Of a DNA stretch of 20,176 nucleotides, positions 7,604 to 14,010 are shown in pieces. The notes below the pieces were generated by a model, which worked only from the letters and a program-made list of their open reading frames with translations, had not been told where the DNA came from and searched no databases. The stretch is from DATBHM01 sp036557505. GTDB taxonomy: Bacteria; Actinomycetota; UBA4738; JACQTL01. The stretch is taken from positions 1 through 20,176 of the forward strand of contig DATBHM010000053.1 in the NCBI GenBank assembly GCA_036557505.1, in the 5' to 3' direction. The position numbers and the translations under genes are program-made. Position 1 is the stretch's first letter. The number at the start of each line of letters is the position of its first letter.

Positions 7604-7628
7604 GAATACCTCTGTATCAGAGGTATTC
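7604..7628. promoter_or_regulatory. 25-bp palindromic operator of the MarR-ABC operon
   Basis: GAATACCTCTG (7604-7614) and CAGAGGTATTC (7618-7628) are exact reverse complements with a three-base TAT centre. It ends eight bases before the MarR ATG at 7637. MarR-type regulators typically bind palindromes of this size over their own promoter, so autorepression is a strong inference. TATTCT (7624-7629) overlaps the right arm and could be the -10 box; bound protein would then block polymerase. Confidence 0.8.
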
Positions 7629-7636
7629 TGGATGAC

Positions 7637-8107
7637 ATGAGCGAACACGAGACATCGACGACGCTGTTGGCCCGGCCCCTGTCCGAGGACCTCATGGACG
7701 TCGTGGGGCGGCTGCGGCGGGCGACGCGGAGGAAGGTCCGCCGGGACTGGCCCCACCAGCCGCTCGCGGAGTCCGAGCTCGAGCTGCTCCGGCTGGTGGT
7801 GCACTCGCCGGGGACGCGCGTGCAGGACGCCTCGGCCGCACTCGGGCTGGCCCCGAACACCGTGAGCACGCTGGTCGGCAAGCTCTCGGCTGCGGGGCTG
7901 CTCAGCAGGTCGACGGACCCCGAGGACGGCCGCGCCGCGCGGCTCGACCTCACGCCGGCGGCCGAGCGGCGGATCGCCGACTGGCGGGCCCGCCGCCGCG
8001 ACATCGTCGGCGGGGCCATGCACGACATGTCCACCGCCGACCGCAGGGCCATCGCGGCGGCGCTCCCCGCGCTGCAGCACCTGGTGGCCCTGCTGGAGGA
8101 GCGGTGA
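7637..8107 (+). CDS. MarR-family transcriptional regulator of efflux operon
   Basis: The protein is 156 residues from the ATG at 7637, the usual MarR length. After an N-terminal dimerisation helix (LMDVVGRLRRATRRKVRRD) comes the winged helix: LAESELELLRLVVHSPGTRV, the recognition helix LGLAPNTVSTLVGKLSAAGL, and the wing DPEDGRAARLDLT, which carries the family's D-x-R-x-x-R-L-x-L-T pattern. The C-terminal helices complete the dimer interface. Earlier in-frame starts lie within or before the operator palindrome and are rejected. No Shine-Dalgarno is apparent. A -10-like TATTCT at 7624-7629 would put the transcript start near the ATG, so the mRNA may be leaderless. Its stop codon overlaps the ATPase start (GTGA). 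It probably represses its own operon until a ligand, such as a drug or phenolic compound, releases it. Confidence 0.92.
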   Translation: MSEHETSTTLLARPLSEDLMDVVGRLRRATRRKVRRDWPHQPLAESELELLRLVVHSPGTRVQDASAALGLAPNTVSTLVGKLSAAGLLSRSTDPEDGRAARLDLTPAAERRIADWRARRRDIVGGAMHDMSTADRRAIAAALPALQHLVALLEER

Positions 8108-8910
8108 TCAGGGAAACCCCCGCGGTCGAGTGCCGTGACCTGGTCTACGCATTCGGCGACGTCCGCGCCGTGAACGAGATCTCGTTCCGGGTCGAACCAG
8201 GAGCGGTGTTCGGCCTCCTCGGACCGAACGGCGCCGGGAAGACCACCACGATCCGCATGCTCACCACGCTGCTCCGGCCGGTCTCGGGCACGGCGGAGGT
8301 GTTCGGACTGGACACGCACCGGAACCGGATGCGGGTTCGGAGGATGCTCGGCTACGTGCCCCAGCAGCTGTCCATCGACGGGCAGCTGACCGGGTACGAG
8401 AACGTGTGGTTGTTCACGCGGCTGTACGACGTGCCGCGCCGGGATCGCCGGTCTCGCGCCGTCGCGGCGCTGGCGGAGATGGGTTTGGCCGACGTGTCCG
8501 ACCGGCTCGCGGGGACGTACTCGGGCGGGATGATCCGCCGGCTGGAGCTGGCCCAGGCGCTGGTGAACCGGCCGAGGCTGCTCGTGCTCGACGAGCCGAC
8601 CATCGGCCTGGACCCGGTGGCCCGCCGGAGCGTCTGGCGCCGCGTCGAGCAGCTCCGGGCCGAGACCGGCATGACAGTGCTGCTGACCACGCACTACATG
8701 GAGGAGGCCGACGCACTGTGCGACCGGGTGGCCCTGATGCACCACGGGCGGATCCGGGCGATGGGCGCGCCCTCGGAGCTGAAGGACCAGCTCGGCCCCG
8801 ACGCGAGCCTCGACGACGTGTTCGAGGCGCTCACCGGGGAGGACGACGAGGACCAGGGAAGGATGCGCGATGTCCGCACGACCCGCCGCACCATCGGCCG
8901 CGTCGGTTGA
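8104..8910 (+). CDS. ABC transporter ATP-binding protein, DrrA-like
   Basis: The protein is 268 residues from a GTG at 8104 that overlaps the MarR stop (GTGA), with GGAGGAGC just upstream; translation is probably coupled. All ATPase motifs are present: Walker A GPNGAGKT (40-47), Q-loop YVPQQ, signature YSGGM (139-143, replacing LSGGQ as is common in the CcmA/DrrA group), Walker B LLVLDEP with D163 and E164, D-loop GLDP and H-loop H197 (TTHYMEEAD). The C-terminal 'SLDDVFEALTGE' segment is typical of DrrA-type exporter ATPases. It pairs with the following ABC-2 permease, whose start lies 41 bp inside this frame. Likely job: powering export of a hydrophobic drug, lipid or natural product. The substrate cannot be deduced. 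Confidence 0.94.
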   Translation: MIRETPAVECRDLVYAFGDVRAVNEISFRVEPGAVFGLLGPNGAGKTTTIRMLTTLLRPVSGTAEVFGLDTHRNRMRVRRMLGYVPQQLSIDGQLTGYENVWLFTRLYDVPRRDRRSRAVAALAEMGLADVSDRLAGTYSGGMIRRLELAQALVNRPRLLVLDEPTIGLDPVARRSVWRRVEQLRAETGMTVLLTTHYMEEADALCDRVALMHHGRIRAMGAPSELKDQLGPDASLDDVFEALTGEDDEDQGRMRDVRTTRRTIGRVG

Positions 8911-9715
8911 CGCGGGCTCGCCGGCCCCGGCGCTTGCACCGCTGCGACCGGTCCGCCAGCTGTGGAGCCGCATCGCCACGATGTGCCTGGCCGAGCTCCG
9001 CAAGGTCCGCCACGACCGGACCGAGCTCTACATGCGGGCCATCCAGCCGGCGCTGTGGCTGCTGATCTTCGGGGAGACGTTCACCCGGATCCACGCGATC
9101 CCGACGCCGTACGGCCTGCCGTACCTCGACTACCTGGCGCCGGGGATCATCGCGCAGTCCGCGATGTTCGTGTCGATCTTCTACGGCATCCAGATCATCT
9201 GGGAACGGGACGCCGGCATCCTCACGAAGCTCCTCGCCACCCCGACGCCACGGGCTGCCCTGGTGACCGGGAAGTCGTTCGCCTCGGGGGTCCGGGCCAC
9301 CGCGCAGGTCGTCGTGGTGCTGGTGCTGTCGGCGATCCTCGGGGTGACGTTCCAGTGGAACCCCCTCGACATCCTGGCGTCGGTGGCGATCGTGGTGCTG
9401 GCCTCGGCGTTCTTCTCGGCGCTGTCGATGACGATCGCCGGACTGGTGCTGTCGCGGGAGCGGCTGATGGGCATCGGTCAGGCCATCACGATGCCGTTGT
9501 TCTTCGCGTCGAGCGCGCTGTATCCCGTGGCGGTCATGCCGGTGTGGATCCGGTGGCTGGCCGTGATCAACCCGCTCTCCTACGAGGTGACGGCGCTCCG
9601 GTCGCTGCTGCTCGGCATCCCGGGCAACGTGGCGCTCTGCGCCGGCGTGCTCGTGGCGGCCGCGATCGGCGGGATCGCCGCGGCGTCGGGGCTGCTGAGC
9701 CGACTGGCCCGTTGA
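8870..9715 (+). CDS. ABC-2 type transporter permease, DrrB-like
   Basis: The protein is 281 residues from the ATG at 8870, with AGGGAAGGA upstream, and overlaps the ATPase frame by 41 bp. A polar cytoplasmic N-terminus (about 40 residues, with AELRKVRHDRTELYMRAIQP as a coupling-helix-like segment) is followed by six hydrophobic segments: QPALWLLIFGETF, PGIIAQSAMFVSIFYGI, AQVVVVLVLSAILGV, SVAIVVLASAFFSALSMTIA, AITMPLFFASSALYPVAVMP and VALCAGVLVAAAIGGIAA. The ABC-2 signature region lies before the last helix (WLAVINPLSYEVTALRSLLL). With the ATPase it would form a 2+2 exporter in the cytoplasmic membrane. Its stop is only three bases from the stop of the convergent PD40 gene, and no terminator is visible between them. 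Confidence 0.92.
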   Translation: MSARPAAPSAASVDAGSPAPALAPLRPVRQLWSRIATMCLAELRKVRHDRTELYMRAIQPALWLLIFGETFTRIHAIPTPYGLPYLDYLAPGIIAQSAMFVSIFYGIQIIWERDAGILTKLLATPTPRAALVTGKSFASGVRATAQVVVVLVLSAILGVTFQWNPLDILASVAIVVLASAFFSALSMTIAGLVLSRERLMGIGQAITMPLFFASSALYPVAVMPVWIRWLAVINPLSYEVTALRSLLLGIPGNVALCAGVLVAAAIGGIAAASGLLSRLAR

Positions 9716-9718
9716 GCG

Positions 9719-11023
9719 TCAGCTGGACAGCGGCCCGCGTTCGAACACGTCCACGTGGCCGGCGGTGTCGTGCGGCACCAGGTTGTCGGCGCTCGAGGTG
9801 AACACCGTCCACGAGCCGTCGCCGGACATCTCGACGTAGGAGCTCGCGTCGTCCCCCGCCTGGCCGCCGGTCGACACGCTCAGGCGCTTGGTCGTGTGCG
9901 CCGTCCGGTCGTACCGGAACGCGTCCCCCTGGTGGTTCCCGTCGCCGGGGATGAGGTTGTCGGCCTCCGATTGGAAGGCGACGAACCGTCCGTCGTCCGA
10001 GACCGACGGGATCGTGCTGTCGTCGTCCGCAGGGCTGCCGTCGTGTCCGATGCTCGCCAGGTAGGTCTTCCCGGCCGTGACGTCGCGCAGGAACACGTCC
10101 GACGCGTCGCCGTCCTTCGACGACAGGTTGCCCGAGTACGAGTCGAACGCGACGTAGCGGCCGTTCGCCGAGATGTCGCACTGGAACGCGTTCATGGTGC
10201 CCGGCGCGCCGCTCGCGTTGACGCTGACCTCCTTCGTGGTGTGCGCGGGGATGTTCCGCACGTAGACCTCGTTCGCGTCCGGCTGCGAGTGGGATACGAG
10301 GAAGTGGGACCTCGAACCGAACCCCACGATGTCGGCGTTCGACATGCACGTCTCGATGCTGTCGCCGTCCAGCTTGTGCCCGGCGATCGGGACGCTCGCT
10401 CTGGTGGTCGTGTGCGCCGTCATGTCGCGGACGTAGACGTCGTCGTATGCGTTGTGGTCGCCGGGGCCGAGGTTCGTCGCGCCGGAGGAGAACGCGACGT
10501 AGCGCCCGTTGGGCGACATCGACACGTCGCCGGAGTCGCCGTCCGAGAGGTCGCCCGCGGTGTTGACGCTCGCCACCGTGATCGTGCCGGTGTGACTGTC
10601 CCAGCGGAACGCGTCCGAGACGCCGTTGCCGTCGCCCGGGACGAGGTTGTCCGCCTCCGACTCGAACGCGACGTAGCGACCGTCGGCGGAGATGGTCGCG
10701 CCGAAGCTCTGGCCGTCGGGCGGCTGGCCGCCCATCCCGTGGCTGACGAGCTTGGTGGTCCCCGTCTTCCGGTTCCACCAGAAGACGGCGTCGCCCGAGC
10801 TGCCCGCGCCGCCGACGAGATTGGTCTGGCCGGACTCGTATGCGACGAACTGCCCCGTGGCCGACACGGACGGCAGCGCCGCGTTGCCGTTCGCCTCGGT
10901 GGAGCCGTGCTGGGTGACGCGCGAGGTGGTCGCCGTGGCGGCGCCCGCGCCCGGGACGCCGAGCAGGAACAGGGTGGTCGTCGCGGCGCTCGCGGCGACG
11001 AGGGCTCGCTGGAACCGCTGCAC
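9719..11023 (-). CDS. Secreted PD40/TolB-like seven-repeat beta-propeller protein
   Basis: The protein is 434 residues from a GTG at 11023, with AGGAGG six bases upstream. The signal peptide (QRFQRALVAASAATTTLFLL, ending GAGAA) is followed by seven PD40-like repeats of about 55 residues. Each has a 'sadGryVAFeS.adnLvpgD' strand pair and a 'DvfvrD..ahtT..vSv' strand pair. Repeat cores include ATGQFVAYES, ADGRYVAFES, PNGRYVAFSS, ANGRYVAFDS and DDGRFVAFQS. The fourth repeat is degenerate (NADIVGFGSR). Acidic loops such as GDGNGVSD and DGDASD could hold calcium. It is the last of three minus-strand genes, 62 bp after the PLP enzyme. The family is TolB-like, but no Pal or Tol context exists here. 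A ligand-binding role outside the cell is inferred. Confidence 0.85.
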   Translation of the reverse strand: MQRFQRALVAASAATTTLFLLGVPGAGAATATTSRVTQHGSTEANGNAALPSVSATGQFVAYESGQTNLVGGAGSSGDAVFWWNRKTGTTKLVSHGMGGQPPDGQSFGATISADGRYVAFESEADNLVPGDGNGVSDAFRWDSHTGTITVASVNTAGDLSDGDSGDVSMSPNGRYVAFSSGATNLGPGDHNAYDDVYVRDMTAHTTTRASVPIAGHKLDGDSIETCMSNADIVGFGSRSHFLVSHSQPDANEVYVRNIPAHTTKEVSVNASGAPGTMNAFQCDISANGRYVAFDSYSGNLSSKDGDASDVFLRDVTAGKTYLASIGHDGSPADDDSTIPSVSDDGRFVAFQSEADNLIPGDGNHQGDAFRYDRTAHTTKRLSVSTGGQAGDDASSYVEMSGDGSWTVFTSSADNLVPHDTAGHVDVFERGPLSS

Positions 11024-11085
11024 GGGATGCCTCCTGGGGAATGGTCGGCGGATGGTACTCCGCCGCGGGGGGCGCCGGGCCGCGG

Positions 11086-12345
11086 TCAGCCGGCGATGTC
11101 GGCGAGCTCGGCGAGGACTCGGTCGACCTCGTCGGGCGTGTTGTAGTGGCAGAAGCCGACCCGTGTGGCGCCGCCGGACTCCTCCAGGCCGAGCCGTTCC
11201 ATGATCGACAGCGCGTAGTAGTTCCCGTCCCACACGAAGACGCCCCGCCGGCCGAGCTCCTCCGCGAGCGCGCGCGGATGGACGCCGTCGAGCCGCAGCG
11301 CGAACGTGGGGGTGCGCTCCGTCCAGCGGTCCGGCTCGGCGACGCCCCACAGCGTGAGCGCTGGGATCGCCGAGAGGCCCGCGAGGAACCGCCGGGAGAG
11401 CGAGCCCTCGTATGCGGTGATCGCGCGCATGCCGGCGGTCACCAGGGCGCGCAGACCGTCGCCGCCCGGCTCGCCGAACTCGGACCCCACCGAGGCCACG
11501 TACTCGACCGCGGCGACGAGTCCGGCGAGCGCCTCGTGGCTGAGCGTCCCGGTCTCCCACCGGTCGGGAAGCGCGTCGGGGGCGGGGCGGACCTTGTACG
11601 GGACCCATCGTTCCAGGAGCTCGCGGCGGCCGAACGCCGCGCCCAGGTGCGGGCCGAAGTATTTGTACGGGGAGGTGAACAGCAGGTCGACGCCGAGCGC
11701 CCGCGCGTCGATCGAGACGTGCGGCGCGAGGTGCACCCCGTCGGCGACGACCAGCGCACCCGCGCCGCGGGCCCGGTGGACGATGTCGTCGGCGGGCGTG
11801 ATCGTGCCGAGGGCGTTCGAGGCCAGCGCGAACGCCACCAGCCGGGTCCGCTCGGAGAGGGCGGCGTCCAGCGAGTCGAGGTCGAGCGTGCCGTCCTCCG
11901 GGTGGACGTCGACCCGGCGGACGGAGGCGCCGGCGTCCTCGGCGGCCCGGACCCACGGCGTGACGTTCGCGTCGTGGTCGAGGACGGTGACCACGACCTC
12001 GTCGCCGGGGCCGATCGTCCGGGCGAACGACCGGGACAGGTGCAACGCGATGGTGGTCGTGTTCTGCCCGATCACGACCTCGTCGGGGTCGGCTCCGAGG
12101 AACGCCGCCGCGGACGCGTGGGCCTCCGCGAGCAGCGCGTCGGATCGTGCGCTGGTGGCGAACGCGCCGCCGAGGTTGGCGTTCCAGTTGGCGAGGTAGT
12201 CGGTCACGGCATCGATCACCGACCGCGGCACCTGGGTCCCGCCCGGGGCGTCGGCGAACACCACCGGCCGCCCGTCCTGCGTCCGGCGCAGCCCGGGGAA
12301 CCTCGTCCGGACGGACGACAGGTCGACCACGCGCTCCGTGTCCAT
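11086..12345 (-). CDS. Cysteine-desulfurase-like class V aminotransferase (VC1184-type, TIGR01976-like)
   Basis: The protein is 419 residues from the ATG at 12345. It has the class V PLP fold: the N-terminal FADAPGGTQVPRSVIDAV, the cofactor-binding NTTTIALHL, the DHDANVTPW motif, the VVADGVHLAPH segment with the pyridine-binding Asp, and the Schiff-base lysine K228 in TSPYKYFGPHLG. The end shows VFVWDGNYYALSIMERLGL and GATRVGFCHYNTPDEVDRVL, characteristic of the 'cysteine desulfurase-like' VC1184 subfamily. The mobile loop cysteine of true SufS/CsdA enzymes (HxC) is not present; a Gly-Asn-Tyr-Tyr segment replaces it. It probably does not supply iron-sulfur clusters. Its reaction is unknown, perhaps a lyase or aminotransferase. 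It is cytoplasmic, between two exported propeller genes (42 and 62 bp gaps). No clear Shine-Dalgarno precedes the ATG. Confidence 0.87.
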   Translation of the reverse strand: MDTERVVDLSSVRTRFPGLRRTQDGRPVVFADAPGGTQVPRSVIDAVTDYLANWNANLGGAFATSARSDALLAEAHASAAAFLGADPDEVVIGQNTTTIALHLSRSFARTIGPGDEVVVTVLDHDANVTPWVRAAEDAGASVRRVDVHPEDGTLDLDSLDAALSERTRLVAFALASNALGTITPADDIVHRARGAGALVVADGVHLAPHVSIDARALGVDLLFTSPYKYFGPHLGAAFGRRELLERWVPYKVRPAPDALPDRWETGTLSHEALAGLVAAVEYVASVGSEFGEPGGDGLRALVTAGMRAITAYEGSLSRRFLAGLSAIPALTLWGVAEPDRWTERTPTFALRLDGVHPRALAEELGRRGVFVWDGNYYALSIMERLGLEESGGATRVGFCHYNTPDEVDRVLAELADIAG

Positions 12346-12387
12346 GGGCTGCGGAGCCTACCGGGAGCGGTGACGCGGCGACCGCCG

Positions 12388-13737
12388 CTACGCCTGGAAC
12401 CGGGCCACCGCGAAGTCCGCGTCGTCGCCGATCCCCACGCGGCCGGCCACCACCGGGCGGTGCGAGGCGTCGAGCGCAACGGCGAAGCCGCCCACCCCGC
12501 CCGTCCCGAACTCGAGCTGTGCCCGGCCGCCCGAGCCGAACCCGGTGTCCTTGGCGCCTCCCGGCGTCAGCCGGAACACCCAGATGGCCTGGGGGTGGGA
12601 CGCGTCCACGAACGGCCGGGTCGCGACGAACACCAGCGTGCCGTCCGTGTCGCGCACCATCTGGTCGGGATCCTCGGTGCCGCCGAAGTCCCTGAAGACC
12701 ATGCCGTCGCCCCCGCCGAACGTGGTGGCGATCGAACCGTTGGCGTTCAGCAGCAGGACCCCGAGATCCGCCCCGGACGTCGCCGACACGGCGTTGCGGA
12801 CGGACGCGCCGACCACGATCTTGCCGTCACCGCGCACCGCCACGCCCACCGCGTCCTCGGCGTTGCCGGGCGACATGTTCACGACGACCTTGCCGTCGGT
12901 GCTGAACGACGTGTCGAGCGTGCCGTTCGGCCGGTACTCGACCACCACGATGCGCTGCTCGTCGGCCGCCGTCTGCGACTGTCCGGCCACGAGGATGTCG
13001 CCCGAGTGAAGGATCGCAACGGACCGGCCCACGTCGAACGCCCCCGCGAAATCGGTCGTCACGCGGCCGTCGCCGCCGAACGCCGTGTCGAGCGCGCCGC
13101 CGGCCTTGTACCGGACCACCGCGATGTCGGACTGCCCGCCGCCACCGCCCAGGTGGGGCGCTCCCGACACCGCCTCGCCCACCACGACGATCTTCCCGTC
13201 GCCCTGGACCGCGACGGCGTCGGCGCTCGCCGAGAAGAACCCCGGGAACGCCGTCCGCGTCTTGCCGTCCGTGGAGAACGCCGGGTCCGGCGCGCCGCCC
13301 TTCGTGAAGCGGGCCACCGCGACGTCGGAGGAGGTGCTCGACACCGTCGACAGCCCGACGGCGACGACCTTCCCGTCGTGCTGCTGGGCCGCGGCCGTCG
13401 CCTCGTCGCCGAGCCCGGTGAAGTCGAGCGTCCGGCGCCCGTCCCCACTGAAGGAGGTGTCGGGGTCGCCGTTCGAGAGGTACCGCGCGATCCCGAAGTC
13501 CGAGTCGTCGAACGTGGACCCGGTGAGGACCTGGCCGACGGCGACGATGCGACCGTTCCCCTGGACCAGCACGCCGTCGGCCAGGTCGAAGTGCCCGGCG
13601 AAGTCGGTGCCGACGTGCCCCGAGCTCCCGAACGTCGGATCCGGGTCGCCGGAGGCGGCGACCGCCGGCGGCGCGGTGGCGAGCAGGATGGCCACGGCTG
13701 CGGCGATGACGCCGAGGGCGTGGACGCGGTTCCTCAC
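12388..13737 (-). CDS. Secreted delta-60 repeat beta-propeller-like protein (second copy)
   Basis: The protein is 449 residues from a GTG at 13737, with AGGAGG six bases upstream. The leader (VRNRVHALGVIAAAVAILLA, ending PPAVAA) has a basic start and an Ala-rich cleavage-like site. Seven D-x-x-F-type turns follow: DPTF, DTSF, DPAF, DTAF, DTSF, ATTF (Asp replaced by Ala) and DTGF. Each goes with a 'GdGkIvvvG' strand pair and an 'iavvRy...G.lDtsF' pair, as in TIGR02608-like proteins. It has the same architecture as the protein at 2684-4039, but the repeats differ enough that this is not a recent duplicate. It is first in a minus-strand block with the PLP enzyme and the PD40 protein. Family function is unknown; a seven-bladed extracellular propeller is inferred. 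Confidence 0.82.
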   Translation of the reverse strand: MRNRVHALGVIAAAVAILLATAPPAVAASGDPDPTFGSSGHVGTDFAGHFDLADGVLVQGNGRIVAVGQVLTGSTFDDSDFGIARYLSNGDPDTSFSGDGRRTLDFTGLGDEATAAAQQHDGKVVAVGLSTVSSTSSDVAVARFTKGGAPDPAFSTDGKTRTAFPGFFSASADAVAVQGDGKIVVVGEAVSGAPHLGGGGGQSDIAVVRYKAGGALDTAFGGDGRVTTDFAGAFDVGRSVAILHSGDILVAGQSQTAADEQRIVVVEYRPNGTLDTSFSTDGKVVVNMSPGNAEDAVGVAVRGDGKIVVGASVRNAVSATSGADLGVLLLNANGSIATTFGGGDGMVFRDFGGTEDPDQMVRDTDGTLVFVATRPFVDASHPQAIWVFRLTPGGAKDTGFGSGGRAQLEFGTGGVGGFAVALDASHRPVVAGRVGIGDDADFAVARFQA

Positions 13738-14010
13738 GGTGGACCTCCTGGGGTTCCGGGGCAAGGCGTAGCGGCCAGGGTGAGGCCGGTGATGGCCCGG
13801 GTCAAGGGAAGTTGCTCGAGTCGGTGCTCCCGTGGAGCGTCCGAAGGGCACGACCGATCGGCCGGCGCCGCATCCGCCGGCGACCGCGCGTTCGTATCAT
13901 CACCAAACGAGCCAAATCGGAGCGCGGGAGGGTTCGGGACGGCGACGGGGGTCGAGGAGCTCTCGGGCGGCAAGCCCGGTCGTGGGAGTCCGCCGGGAGC
14001 GGAGATCCCC
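13738..14010. other. 273-bp divergent intergenic region
   Basis: This gap separates the GTG starts of the second delta-60 gene (minus) and the first FtsX-type permease (plus), so it should hold promoters for both. The least GC-rich part is 13891-13920, with TATCAT at 13895-13900 as the only -10-like hexamer on the plus strand; no convincing -35 box is at the right distance. A GCCGGCG/CGCCGGC stem of 7 bp lies at 13861-13881. A TTGACC box reads leftward near 13806 without a good -10. I see no gene. Confidence 0.4.

Noticed and set aside
2684..8080. A minus-strand frame open for 1798 codons ending in the delta-60 protein
   Set aside because: Only the last 451 codons resemble a protein; the rest is antisense to the sedolisin and MarR genes or a wrong frame of the secreted gene at 4042-4716.
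9716..9718. Bidirectional terminator between the convergent ABC-2 permease and PD40 genes
   Set aside because: Only three bases separate the stop codons, and I found no strong symmetrical stem around them.
11086..12345. Calling the PLP enzyme SufS/CsdA and a sulfur-supply gene
   Set aside because: The catalytic cysteine loop is missing and no suf or isc partner lies nearby.
13861..13881. Seven-base-pair GC hairpin in the divergent region
   Set aside because: Short GC-only stems are common at this base composition, and it is placed neither at a gene end nor next to a start codon.
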